From: a halophilic archaeon SHRA6
GTDB taxonomy: Archaea; Halobacteriota; Halobacteria; Halobacteriales; Haloferacaceae
Length of the DNA stretch: 64,000 bases
Assembly (NCBI GenBank): GCA_005239175.1
Contig: SOPS01000004.1
Coordinates: 496,001-560,000, forward strand
Reading direction: 5' to 3'
How positions within the stretch are numbered: position 1 is the first letter of the stretch; the number at the start of each line of letters is the position of its first letter. Below the pieces are notes generated by a model that did no database searches, had not been told where the DNA came from, and was given only the letters and a program-made list of their open reading frames with translations. Made by a program: the position numbers and the translations under genes. Positions 25,088-33,156 of this stretch are shown here, one piece after another.

Positions 25088-26095
25088 TCACACGCCCGGC
25101 AGCGTTTCGGTCAGCCCGAGTGTTTCGAGGGTGAGCCAGAGGACAAACACCGCGTAGCCGCAAAGGAGGACGATTCCTTCGAGCCGTGAGATCTGTAATT
25201 CGGTACGCATCGCAGTAAAAAGCCCGACAGTCGCGAGCGTGAGGACACCCATCATTGGGACTGCGAGGGCGTAGTTGACGGTCGTTGTTCCGACCAGGAG
25301 CACGCCGATCGGGATGACCACGAGCAGATCGAACGTGTTGCTTCCAAGCACGTTCGCGACGCTGACCTCTCCCCTGCCTTCATCAGCCGCACGGATGCTC
25401 ACGAACGCGTCAGGCAGGCTTGTGCCAGCGGCGACGATCGTCAGCCCCCACAAGAACTCCGGCGTGTTCAGCGCCTCACCGAATCCAAGCGCAGCGACAA
25501 CCAAGCCCTCCACCGCCACGACGATCATCGCGAGCGAGAGCCCGAGCTTCAGCCACTCTCGTCCGACAGATTCCTCCGGCGGCTCAACCGGCGGCTCGTA
25601 GTCTGAGACATCCTGATACTGGATGAATAAGTACAGGCCGTACATCCCGATCGGCATCAACGCAAGCGGGCGGCTGATTTCGGCGGTCAACCCACTGGCT
25701 TCAGTGCTGTAGATCACGCCGAACGAAAACGTCAAGAGCAAAATTGCGATCGCGAGCATGTAGAACTGCCCTTCCTTGTAGACGATATCTCGGCTCACCT
25801 CAAGGGGGCTGCGTCGAAGCACGCTCACCCCTGGGATGATGAGGATGTTGAAAATCGCCGAACCGACGATCGCGCCGACACCCAGATCGAACGTATTGTG
25901 TCGGAGGACAGATAAGACGACGCTCGAAAGCTCCGGAAAGCTGGATCCGACTGCGACGATCACCGCCCCCTGGACGACTGCGGGCAGTCCGTAGTAGAGT
26001 GCAAGCCGCTGGCTGGCCGATTCAAGTAGCTCACTGGCCTTCCAGACAACTGCAGTAGAGGCAACCGTGAGAATGGTCAGCCACAGCAAAGACAT
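25088..26095 (-). CDS. Sodium/calcium exchanger family membrane protein
   Basis: CaCA-family antiporter of 335 residues with two inverted halves. The alpha-1 repeat has VAVGSSFPELSSVV and the alpha-2 repeat VAAGTSLPDAFVSI; each contributes the conserved Glu/Asp and Ser that bind the cation. About ten helices are visible, and an acidic cytoplasmic loop (YEPPVEPPEESVGREW) separates the halves. Ca2+ or another cation is exchanged for Na+ or H+. ATG 26095 is chosen because the first helix starts at once; an upstream ATG would add 15 charged residues. Confidence 0.92.
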   Translation of the reverse strand: MSLLWLTILTVASTAVVWKASELLESASQRLALYYGLPAVVQGAVIVAVGSSFPELSSVVLSVLRHNTFDLGVGAIVGSAIFNILIIPGVSVLRRSPLEVSRDIVYKEGQFYMLAIAILLLTFSFGVIYSTEASGLTAEISRPLALMPIGMYGLYLFIQYQDVSDYEPPVEPPEESVGREWLKLGLSLAMIVVAVEGLVVAALGFGEALNTPEFLWGLTIVAAGTSLPDAFVSIRAADEGRGEVSVANVLGSNTFDLLVVIPIGVLLVGTTTVNYALAVPMMGVLTLATVGLFTAMRTELQISRLEGIVLLCGYAVFVLWLTLETLGLTETLPGV

Positions 26096-26120
26096 ATCCG
26101 CAAACTTACGGCGCGGTGTC

Positions 26121-27506
26121 CTAAAAGAATCGATGCCCACTTGGCGAGCGGTCTATCTGCGTCCAGTTGTACGTGGATGCAGTTCTCGTAGGTGAAATGT
26201 AGTTATCTTCGCCGAGTCCGCGTCGGGTAGTCAGCGACTGCTCGGTCGTATTGGTTTCGTTGGACTGCTGAGTCGTCTTGTACCACTGGGGCTCGTCAAT
26301 TGTCCCGCTCCACGCGAACAGCTGCATATCATAGCGGGCAGTTTCGTTCGTTCCGACAGGAGAGTAAAGCACCTGGAGTAGATCAACCGTGCCGTCCGGA
26401 CGGATCACCGCCAAGGCCTGATAGTTCTCCACTGGCTCCTCGATTTGGTTAGGCTCGCCGGTCGCTCGGACGATGAACGCCGGACGACCGAAAACGTCGT
26501 TTGCTTCGACGCGTGTTTCGTTCGTATCGAGGTACCGCGAAATCGCGATCGCCATCATCCGAGCAACCGCCTCAGTGTCGTCGTTCCCACGAAACGACGT
26601 ATTTTGGAACGACGTCTCGTTGTTATAGGTCCACTGTGCGTACCGTTCTTCCCCGTCAGCATACAACTGAAGCGTTCGGTTTGCTCGCTCGCCCGCTGGT
26701 GGATACTCTAGACGCTGCCGCATCTCGTAGCTCGTCCGGTTTTCAACTGTTCCGCGGAGACGATGGGACACCGCTCCGGGATACGTAGTGTGATTACTCG
26801 GACCTGATTCTCTGATCGCAAACGTGTAGGATGAACCCATGACTCCGTTGAGGTGTGCCTCGCGGACAGCACCAATGTCACCGACACCGTCGGCATCGAG
26901 TCCCGGTGGATACCGTGATTCGGTCGCGTCGGGTTCGGAGGTGACTGGTTGAGACTCATTGGTTGTGTTGCCGAAGCGATCGCTGCCGTCGAACTCGGTG
27001 TTCCGATCGAACTCGGGTGTCGAATCCGAGAAGCTCAGCGGAACCCCCGCGGCCGCAGCGACCGCCACAAGCAACACGACCACGACTGCCGCAGTTTTAA
27101 AAACTGGCACTCGATTCAACAGCCCGGGCGACGGCTCCAACGTCGATTCCTCGTAGTACAGCGATCGATCAAAGAAGGTTTCATACACCGACTCGGCCGT
27201 CTCACGGTCGATCCCGTACAAGAGCATGTCGCGAACCGCTGCGGGGCCCCACACGGATACGTCGGCGTTCTCGTCGAGTCGAACGCGTCGACGATCGATC
27301 GTCACAAGTATATCATCGTCCGGGCCGGCGGCGGAGCCGACCCGTATCTGCTTGGATTCGCTCTCGCGTGTTGCCACGAGCAGGTTTCCCTCTCGATCAA
27401 CAGTCCACCCGCGTTCGGTCCACAGCGTCTCAATGAGGTCGAGCCGGTCCGATCGGTCCAGCCGCTCAAACGCGTCGGCAAAGCGTCGATCGGTAACGAC
27501 TCGCAT
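26121..27506 (-). CDS. Membrane-anchored haloarchaeal protein: endonuclease-like N-domain, LolA-like exterior domain
   Basis: The 461-residue protein has three parts. Residues about 1-125 resemble the compact N-terminal domain of Mrr-type proteins (DRLDLIETLWTERGWTV) but have no clear catalytic triad. One membrane helix follows (KTAAVVVVLLVAVAAAAG, about residue 135). The rest is extracytoplasmic, with many Asn-X-Ser/Thr sequons and a LolA/MucB-like pattern (SYTFAIRE, LYADGEERYAQWTY, AVIRPDGTVDLLQVLY). I infer a surface protein, possibly lipid-binding. Function is unknown. The stop lies 26 bp from the antiporter start, so the two may be co-transcribed. Confidence 0.65.
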   Translation of the reverse strand: MRVVTDRRFADAFERLDRSDRLDLIETLWTERGWTVDREGNLLVATRESESKQIRVGSAAGPDDDILVTIDRRRVRLDENADVSVWGPAAVRDMLLYGIDRETAESVYETFFDRSLYYEESTLEPSPGLLNRVPVFKTAAVVVVLLVAVAAAAGVPLSFSDSTPEFDRNTEFDGSDRFGNTTNESQPVTSEPDATESRYPPGLDADGVGDIGAVREAHLNGVMGSSYTFAIRESGPSNHTTYPGAVSHRLRGTVENRTSYEMRQRLEYPPAGERANRTLQLYADGEERYAQWTYNNETSFQNTSFRGNDDTEAVARMMAIAISRYLDTNETRVEANDVFGRPAFIVRATGEPNQIEEPVENYQALAVIRPDGTVDLLQVLYSPVGTNETARYDMQLFAWSGTIDEPQWYKTTQQSNETNTTEQSLTTRRGLGEDNYISPTRTASTYNWTQIDRSPSGHRFF

Positions 27507-27594
27507 ACATACTGTATCGGACGCACGCTCTCAAACGTTGCGGCGAGTGCGGCAGTTCGGCACGCATATACCGCCGCAGCACGAACGCCTTAAT

Positions 27595-27969
27595 ATGAGC
27601 GCACAATCGGTGACGCTGGAAGATCTCGGGCGAGAGCTCGGAGAGCACATCGCTGAGACGGACGTGTACGAGCGCTACGAAGCTGCAAGCGAAGCAGTCG
27701 AAAACGATCCAGAGGCCCAAGCGCGCATTTCGGAGTTCGAACAACTTCGACAGGAGTTCATGCTGGCAAAGCAATCCGGCAGCGCCGATCGAGAGATGCT
27801 GCGGAAAGTGCAAAACGCCCAAAACGAACTCCACTCACTTGCGGTCATGGAAGAGTATCTTGACGCCCAATCAGAGCTACAGAACGTGCTTGAGGACGTC
27901 AATCGGGCAATCTCCGAGCCGTTAGCTGTCGACTTCGGTGGAGAGGCTGGCGGCTGTTGTCACGACTGA
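27595..27969 (+). CDS. YlbF/YmcA family protein
   Basis: The 124-residue, almost wholly helical protein matches the YlbF family: TDVYERYEAASEAVENDPEAQ and FEQLRQEFMLAKQSG, and LHSLAVMEEYLDAQSELQNVL. In Bacillus, YlbF and YmcA form the RicAFT complex, which carries [4Fe-4S] clusters and steers RNA processing by RNase Y. This archaeal member ends GGEAGGCCHD, so a C-terminal cysteine pair could bind metal. The ATG follows a CCTTAAT box closely. It is 47 bp from the RecA-like gene in the same direction. Confidence 0.85.
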   Translation: MSAQSVTLEDLGRELGEHIAETDVYERYEAASEAVENDPEAQARISEFEQLRQEFMLAKQSGSADREMLRKVQNAQNELHSLAVMEEYLDAQSELQNVLEDVNRAISEPLAVDFGGEAGGCCHD

Positions 27970-28016
27970 TACTGGTGTGGTAATACTTAACCCGGATCGC
28001 GGCTAACGAATCAGGT

Positions 28017-28640
28017 ATGAAACGGCTGTCGACCGGCATTTCTGTCCTCGATCGCCAACTCGGGGGCGGTATTCCAAGCGGCAGTACGCTTGTCCTGTCC
28101 GCGACGCCGGCGAGTCAATCTGAGTTATTTCTCTATGAGTTTATCCGGGCGCGTCCCACGCTGTACCTGACAACGCTGCGGTCTGAGGATGCGGTTCGAG
28201 ATTCCATCGCCCGCACGCCACTTTCGATTGGTGACCCAAAAATCGCCGAGATCGGCGGCGATGCACCGCTGGATCAAGCAACCCAACTTATCGGGACCCT
28301 TCCCGAGGAGTCGACGCTCGTCATTGATCCGGTCAACCCGCTTGAAGCCGCCGACCCATCCCGGTACCGCCGATTCTTGAATCAGCTGGGAACACACTTA
28401 CAGAACACCGACAGCATTGCGATCCTCCACGCGTTGAGCGGGCGGCATACGGAACCGACGCGGGACGTGACCGAGTACATGGCCGATGTCGTGTTTGATC
28501 TCCGGACAGAGATTCGAGGCAGTGAAGTGATAAACAAACTCGCGGTTCCGAAGTTCAGGGGAGCTAGCGCACTCGAAGAAACGATCAAGCTGAACCTTGT
28601 CGATAGTGTCCAGGTCGACACCAGTCGAGACATCGCCTAA
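28017..28640 (+). CDS. RecA/KaiC-fold protein lacking a Walker A motif
   Basis: The 207-residue protein begins like RadA/KaiC/Rad55 ATPases (LSTGISVLDRQLGGGIPSGSTLVLSA) but, where a P-loop GxxGxGKT/S should follow, has TPASQSELF (residues 30-38): all P-loop glycines and the Lys are gone. The Walker B-like strand STLVIDPVNPLE and the later FDLRTEIRGSEVINKLAVPKF region (the Rad55/KaiC core end) remain. Nucleotide hydrolysis is therefore unlikely and a scaffold or regulatory role is inferred. Haloarchaeal genomes carry such proteins labelled as RecA-superfamily regulators. It follows the YlbF gene. Confidence 0.8.
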   Translation: MKRLSTGISVLDRQLGGGIPSGSTLVLSATPASQSELFLYEFIRARPTLYLTTLRSEDAVRDSIARTPLSIGDPKIAEIGGDAPLDQATQLIGTLPEESTLVIDPVNPLEAADPSRYRRFLNQLGTHLQNTDSIAILHALSGRHTEPTRDVTEYMADVVFDLRTEIRGSEVINKLAVPKFRGASALEETIKLNLVDSVQVDTSRDIA

Positions 28641-28655
28641 CCGCCGCAAAATACA

Positions 28656-28913
28656 TCAAACTGCTGTAAAAACGACGACAGCGATGGCTACTGCGATGGC
28701 GATCGCCGCCCACGGTGTCGCCCGCTCGAAGGTCTCCCCTGGGATCGCGTTCCGGCCGAAGAGGTACGCAAAGTACACAAAAAGCGGCGAAAGCTCGACG
28801 AGTGCGGGGAGGTCGGCGCCCAGACCCATCCGCAGCACGACAACGAGCGCGATCGTGCTTCCGCCGGCTGCCGCAGCGACGATCGTGTCTTGTTTGGCTT
28901 CAGCAAGGTCCAT
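28656..28913 (-). CDS. Small two- to three-helix membrane protein
   Basis: The 85-residue protein begins with DLAEAKQDTI and has hydrophobic segments VAAAAGGSTIALVVVLRMG, LSPLFVYFAYLFG and AAIAIAVAIAVVVF. No domain is recognised. The context (RecA-like gene converging, FKBP gene downstream at 40 bp) does not assign a function. Confidence 0.65.
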   Translation of the reverse strand: MDLAEAKQDTIVAAAAGGSTIALVVVLRMGLGADLPALVELSPLFVYFAYLFGRNAIPGETFERATPWAAIAIAVAIAVVVFTAV

Positions 28914-28953
28914 GTAAAATACTCGTCAACAGCGTCGATTGTGAGTGACCGGG

Positions 28954-29982
28954 TTACTCTTCGGCGAGCTCTTCGGCCAGCTCGTCGGCATCAAGATCGA
29001 CATCGTCGAGTGCAGCCTCGATGTCCTCGCCGCCAGCACCGCCGAGGCCGCCAAGGCCACCCATCATGCCGCCCATGCCGCCGGGGCCCTCGATCGTTTC
29101 CTGAACGATAACGCGATCGAGATCGAGTTTACCCATCACGTCCTGAGCGATCTGTTGTTTCGAGAACATCCACTGCTGGTTCATCGTCAGCTGTGGGGTC
29201 GCTTCGATGTAGAGTGTCTCTTTTTCGACGACTTCGATCTCCGTCTCTGGCTCGACATCCTCGTCGTCTTCCTCAGTGTCGTCTGCGTCGTCTGCATCGT
29301 CCTCTTCGTCTTCTTCGTCCTCGTCGGGTTCGACGATCGTTTCTTCCTCAACCTCGTCGGTCTGAATCCACACGTTCGGCGCAGACTGGAGGTACATCCC
29401 GAGCAGGCCGCTTGCCTGCGCTTCGCGGTCGTCGACGACGTCGACAATCTCGTAATCGTACTCGAGATCCTCACCAGCGAGTGGGTGATTGAAGTTCACG
29501 CGAGCGCGCCCGCCGATGATCGTCTCGATATGGCCCTGATCGCCGTCGATTGTCACCTGTGCGCCGGGGTATCGATCGTCCTCACCAATCTTGTCTGCAC
29601 TGACCGTGCGGACCTGGTCTGGATCGTACTCGCCGAACGCTTCGACTGCGGGGATTTCGACGGTCCCGCTCTCGCCGACTGAGGCACCAACGAGCGCCTC
29701 GTCAACGGCCTGGAAGATGTGGCCTTCGCCGATAATGATCGTCCGTGGAGAGAAGTCGTAGTTGTCGTCGTCGATGCCTTCCTCCTCGGCGATTTCCTTG
29801 TCGGTGGTATCGACGACCGTCCCGTCCTCGATGGTCCGAACGGTGTATGCGAGCTTGATGAAGTCGCCGTTCTGGAGTCCTTCAGGTTCTTCAGTTTCTT
29901 CGGGCGTCTCCTCTGATTCCGCGTCTACGTCATCGGCGTCTGTGGCCGCCTCAGCCACGTCTGCCTCCTGTTCGTCGCTCAT
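28954..29982 (-). CDS. FKBP-type peptidyl-prolyl cis-trans isomerase (SlyD-like, long archaeal form)
   Basis: Protein-folding enzyme of 342 residues. The FKBP core with an IF (insert-in-flap) chaperone domain is visible at about 45-215: GDFIKLAYTVRTIEDGTVVDTT, IIIGEGHIFQAVDEALVG, VEAFGEYDPDQV, and the SlyD NFNHPLAG segment. It is flanked by an acidic N-terminal tail and by a very acidic linker (about residues 230-265). A further about 80 residues include TPQLTMNQQWMFSKQQIAQ and a Gly/Met-rich GGMGGMMGGLGG stretch. ATG 29982 is preferred to an extension to 30018. Cytoplasmic; the acidic tracts suit high-salt solubility. Confidence 0.9.
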   Translation of the reverse strand: MSDEQEADVAEAATDADDVDAESEETPEETEEPEGLQNGDFIKLAYTVRTIEDGTVVDTTDKEIAEEEGIDDDNYDFSPRTIIIGEGHIFQAVDEALVGASVGESGTVEIPAVEAFGEYDPDQVRTVSADKIGEDDRYPGAQVTIDGDQGHIETIIGGRARVNFNHPLAGEDLEYDYEIVDVVDDREAQASGLLGMYLQSAPNVWIQTDEVEEETIVEPDEDEEDEEDDADDADDTEEDDEDVEPETEIEVVEKETLYIEATPQLTMNQQWMFSKQQIAQDVMGKLDLDRVIVQETIEGPGGMGGMMGGLGGLGGAGGEDIEAALDDVDLDADELAEELAEE

Positions 29983-30187
29983 ACCCGATACATCACCTGT
30001 TCGGCCCTTAAGGCGCACGGTTCGTACCGCAAAGCGTGTGAACGATCCGCATCGGAAACGGAGTACTCGAGGCCTTGATCGTTTTCCGATATAAAACAGT
30101 TCCAGTATAACAGATTCCGATCGAAACAGTTAGATTGGTTCTGTAGGGCTGTGGAAACGTCGGTTTCCCCTGCAGCGACCGATAATA

Positions 30188-30211
30188 CACTAATTAGTGA
30201 GAGTATAACTA
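30188..30211 (+). promoter_or_regulatory. Palindrome plus TATA box of the SdpA-like/HTTM operon
   Basis: CACTAATTAGTG (30188-30199) is a perfect 12-bp palindrome directly followed by a TATA-like AGTATAACT (30202-30210) 28-35 bases before the ATG at 30237. The layout suggests an operator overlapping the BRE position and a leaderless transcript. The rest of this 254-bp gap is AT-rich and holds the promoter of the divergent FKBP gene; no gene is seen. Confidence 0.45.
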
Positions 30212-30236
30212 TTTGAACAGTCGAGTTTTCTGAGGT

Positions 30237-31082
30237 ATGCTTGATCCGCAGATATGGTTTCTCGGTGTAATGTCTGGTCTCGTTGATACCTTGCGACCGT
30301 ATGCGGCGGTTGTGTTATCGATGACGTTCGTTTGGACGTTTCTTTTCGGCCTCGCAGCGGTGGCATTTGGCGATCGAAAGCAGTGGCTCAAAGACGGATT
30401 CATCGCGTACATATTCATCGGGTTACTCGCGTGCAACTTCGTGTTACCACTTGCGCCACATCCGTTTGTTTCGTGGGGACACTTTTCGGAACCCACGACG
30501 GAGACAGTCACGTATGAGGAACTCAGGCTTGTTGACGAACGTGGCGCAGAGCTGAAATATGACAGCCGGGCTACGCTTACATTTGATTCGGCGTCGATGC
30601 GGCCTGTTCGTGAGCGTGTCCGCAAAGAAGCTGCCGACGGCGGTGAGAACGAGACTGCACGAGCGCTCATAGAACAGGCGAGTGCCTACCGAAATAGTGT
30701 CAAAGGTCAATCGACGGTTGACAAGATGAAATTTCCACATCACGGTCTCACAAGCACCTGGGATCCAAAGACGCTCGATCAGTATGGTGAATTTGTTGGA
30801 ATTCGTCTCTACGAGATGACGTTTGTCACAACGCCGGACGGAACGACAGTCACAGAGTACGAAGAGACAGTTGTGGCCGAAACGTTTGTTAAAGACGTCT
30901 CAGTCGAGCCACACCCTCCTCGTTCGATGCTACCGCGATCGATTAATCGATCTGCCTCGAGCGAGATCGATCACTCGTCATCCCTCGAGCAACGATATCC
31001 AGACAAGATAACACCGGGGATGCAATCGACCGTTGGAAACGATATGATTCTACGCGCGGAGGTGCGGGCAGATGTTCGTTAA
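30237..31082 (+). CDS. SdpA/DUF5819-like membrane protein
   Basis: The 281-residue protein has two N-terminal helices (AAVVLSMTFVWTFLFGLAAV and GFIAYIFIGLLACNFVLPL) and then a soluble, presumably external domain. The junction PHPFVSWGHFSEPTTETVTYEELRL, followed by DERGAELKYDSRA, matches the pattern I know from DUF5819/SdpA-type proteins: a helix, an aromatic W-x-x-F, a Pro, then beta strands with a polar turn. Such proteins are typically encoded next to HTTM proteins, as here. In Bacillus SdpA and SdpB together mature the SdpC cannibalism toxin. Family assignment is by pattern only. No SdpC-like gene is visible nearby. Confidence 0.6.
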   Translation: MLDPQIWFLGVMSGLVDTLRPYAAVVLSMTFVWTFLFGLAAVAFGDRKQWLKDGFIAYIFIGLLACNFVLPLAPHPFVSWGHFSEPTTETVTYEELRLVDERGAELKYDSRATLTFDSASMRPVRERVRKEAADGGENETARALIEQASAYRNSVKGQSTVDKMKFPHHGLTSTWDPKTLDQYGEFVGIRLYEMTFVTTPDGTTVTEYEETVVAETFVKDVSVEPHPPRSMLPRSINRSASSEIDHSSSLEQRYPDKITPGMQSTVGNDMILRAEVRADVR

Positions 31083-32334
31083 TTACGTGCGCGACAGCGT
31101 TCGATCGTCACCAATAAACCTCGCGGCCGGTCGAGGACTGCTCGGAATCTGGGTTGTGTGGAAAACGATCTGGTACGATTGGATCAGACTCGTCAACGTA
31201 CCGTATTATGAAATTTCAAGCAGCCACTATGCATGGGCGGTGCCGGAATCAGTACCGTGGCTCCTCACTGTCGAGAAGTGGCTTCTCATTGCCATGGTGT
31301 TGCTCTTCATCGCGGGGTATCGGATTCAGGTGACTGGGTTCGTCAGCGCACTCATATTGGCACACTTCGGTGTGATTCGATCGATCCTCGTCAGCAGCGG
31401 CGAGGCGTCGAGTCTCTTTATTGGCTCGTTACTGATCCTGTTCTTTACGCTGTATGCCGAACAGGATCAGCTCTCGATCGACGGGGTACGGCGTGCATAC
31501 AGACGACCACCAGACGAGCTTACCCATCAGATAGTATCCACCGACAGCGATCGCTACAAGATGTCTGCGATGCAGCTATCGATGTGGCTGATCGCAATCT
31601 TGTTCTTTAGCACCGGGTTCAGCAAGGTTGTTGACGGCAATGGACTGGGGTTTGTTGCCCCAGATAACTTAACTCGGCTTGTGTTGGTTCGTTCATACGT
31701 CTATCCGTGGTTTGACCTCCAGTTACTCATTGTTGAGTATCCAATTCTCGGTGTGCTTGGCGGGATAGGGACGCTCGTTCTAGAACTCGGCTTAGTGGTC
31801 TCTGCGGTCACAGGAGTCGGGTTCAGCGTCTTCGTTCTTGGACTGATCGCGTTCACCCTCTCAAACGTCGCGTTGCTTGGAATCTTCTTTGTCGATAACC
31901 TGTTCTTCCTTGGAGCATTTTTCGGGTTTGATCGCGTCGTTCAACGACTCCAACGGGATCAACAGCTCACGGTGGCGTTTGAACCCCAGAATCATTTTAC
32001 TCTACTGACGGTGTATCTAATCAGGCTTCTTGATGCCGGCCAGGCGCTCACGTATCAAACAATGAGCAGTCACCTGGAGGCACGTGCACAGACCGACGGC
32101 GGTCAAACCAGAGAAGAGCTCAACGAACAAAACACAGCCGTGCGCGTGACCGATGGAGAGACCGCATACCAGGGGTACGAAGCATTCGTCAAACTGCTTA
32201 ATCAGTTCGTGTTTTTTGTTCCGATCGTCTGGATTATGCAACTGGATATGATCCAAGATTTCATTAGCCGATCGGCTGCTCTGGATTCGTCCCCATCGAC
32301 TGAGACGGATCGGAACTATCGGCAGAATCCATAA
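31072..32334 (+). CDS. HTTM-domain membrane protein (SdpB-like) with degenerate DCC thiol-oxidoreductase domain
   Basis: The 420-residue protein is related to vitamin-K-dependent carboxylase membrane domains (HTTM). About eight helices span residues 15-285, with the HTTM landmarks FSTGFSKVVDG, LVLELGLV and DNLFFLGAFFGFD. A C-terminal part (about 299-410) aligns with DCC/DUF393 thiol-disulfide oxidoreductases, but LTVAFEPQNHFTLLTVYLIR replaces a V-Y-x-D-G-x-C-x-x-C motif: both cysteines are lost (N307, T310). The later VTDGETAYQGYEAFVKLL keeps the DCC second half. A strong Shine-Dalgarno GGAGGTG (31058-31064) sits within the upstream gene, which it overlaps by 11 bp, so the two proteins are co-produced. 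Confidence 0.8.
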   Translation: MFVNYVRDSVRSSPINLAAGRGLLGIWVVWKTIWYDWIRLVNVPYYEISSSHYAWAVPESVPWLLTVEKWLLIAMVLLFIAGYRIQVTGFVSALILAHFGVIRSILVSSGEASSLFIGSLLILFFTLYAEQDQLSIDGVRRAYRRPPDELTHQIVSTDSDRYKMSAMQLSMWLIAILFFSTGFSKVVDGNGLGFVAPDNLTRLVLVRSYVYPWFDLQLLIVEYPILGVLGGIGTLVLELGLVVSAVTGVGFSVFVLGLIAFTLSNVALLGIFFVDNLFFLGAFFGFDRVVQRLQRDQQLTVAFEPQNHFTLLTVYLIRLLDAGQALTYQTMSSHLEARAQTDGGQTREELNEQNTAVRVTDGETAYQGYEAFVKLLNQFVFFVPIVWIMQLDMIQDFISRSAALDSSPSTETDRNYRQNP

Positions 32335-32393
32335 TCGAATTATTGGAATCTGAATCCGGCAGCGCTGTTGGAATCACCGGAGAGGAACGAAAA

Positions 32394-32448
32394 CCCGTAC
32401 TGAATACGGGCCACCTGAGACGCGAAGTTTACGGCGAGAGGCCTCAGG
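32394..32448. terminator. Two hairpins between convergent genes
   Basis: CCCGTA-CTGAA-TACGGG (32394-32410) is a 6-bp perfect stem with a 5-nt loop. CCTGAG (32414-32419) pairs with CTCAGG (32443-32448). They fill the gap between the rightward HTTM gene and the leftward ferritin-like gene and could terminate both. No T-tract follows the first stem, so the role as terminator is not certain. Confidence 0.4.
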
Positions 32449-32463
32449 ACGGTTAGAACCTCG

Positions 32464-33156
32464 CTATTCACAGTCAACGATGAACCCACCAGCGGCGTCG
32501 AGAACCTCAGATGGAGTTTTTGGGTCATCGAAGGCGGCAGGGAATGGCGAGTCATCGTTCAGCAGATTGAGATACGACGCGTGACGGGCCTCGACTGTGG
32601 CAATGGTTGCACCTGCGGTTAACAATCCCTCGCTTTCGATAAGACTGATCGCACCGTCGTAGGCTGAAACGCCCGTGTTTTCCAACACTGCAGCAATCTC
32701 GAGGAACTCGTTTACGTTGTCGTACCCGAAGTCGTAACAATCCTCTTCGACGGGATCGCCACCGAGGTCTTTGATGACAGAGGTTAGCGTATCGACGTGA
32801 ATCTCCTCGTGGTCGCGAACATCTTTGAGGTTCGAACGCACCTGTGAACTGACTCGGTTGCTAAAGCCGTTAAGCTTCGAACGTTTGAAGTCCTTTTGTT
32901 TGAACCGTTCGAGACCGTCACGATAGAACGCATATTCGAGATGTTCGAGGGTCAATGCGAAGTTGAGCACTTCCACATCGTCGAAATCGTCGTCGGTCCC
33001 ATCGTGAGCAAGCGCTGTGTTCGAACTACCGACAGCTAATGCGAGTGCTCCTGCTCCGGCAGCTGCCGATCGCCGAAGGAATGACCGCCGCGATGAAAGG
33101 CTAGCATTCCGAACTTTCGATACAAGCTTCTCGTCTCCAATGGAATGTAGTTCCAT
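32464..33156 (-). CDS. Tat-exported ferritin-like domain protein
   Basis: The 230-residue protein starts MELHSIGDEK and has a twin-arginine signal (SSRRSFLRRSAAAGAG, then ALALAV and an Ala-x-Ala-type site before HDGTDDD). The mature part is a four-helix ferritin-like domain of the desiccation-related (PCC13-62-like) group. Diiron-type ligands are visible: LTLEHLEYAF, RDHEEIHVD, AAVLENTG and VEARHASYL, so both ExxH pairs are intact. It would act outside the membrane, perhaps in iron or oxidant handling. ATG 33156 is used; a longer frame to 33288 is unlikely because it would bury the Tat signal. It converges on the HTTM gene. Confidence 0.85.
   Translation of the reverse strand: MELHSIGDEKLVSKVRNASLSSRRSFLRRSAAAGAGALALAVGSSNTALAHDGTDDDFDDVEVLNFALTLEHLEYAFYRDGLERFKQKDFKRSKLNGFSNRVSSQVRSNLKDVRDHEEIHVDTLTSVIKDLGGDPVEEDCYDFGYDNVNEFLEIAAVLENTGVSAYDGAISLIESEGLLTAGATIATVEARHASYLNLLNDDSPFPAAFDDPKTPSEVLDAAGGFIVDCE

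Noticed and set aside
27226-27594. Long N-terminal extension of the YlbF protein
   Set aside because: Ser/Arg-rich shadow of the gene on the other strand; the YlbF family begins at the ATG at 27595.
29281-29340. Coding repeat in the FKBP gene
   Set aside because: The stretch is an acidic Asp/Glu linker using GAC/GAG/GAT codons, without a regular DNA unit; such linkers are common in haloarchaeal FKBPs.
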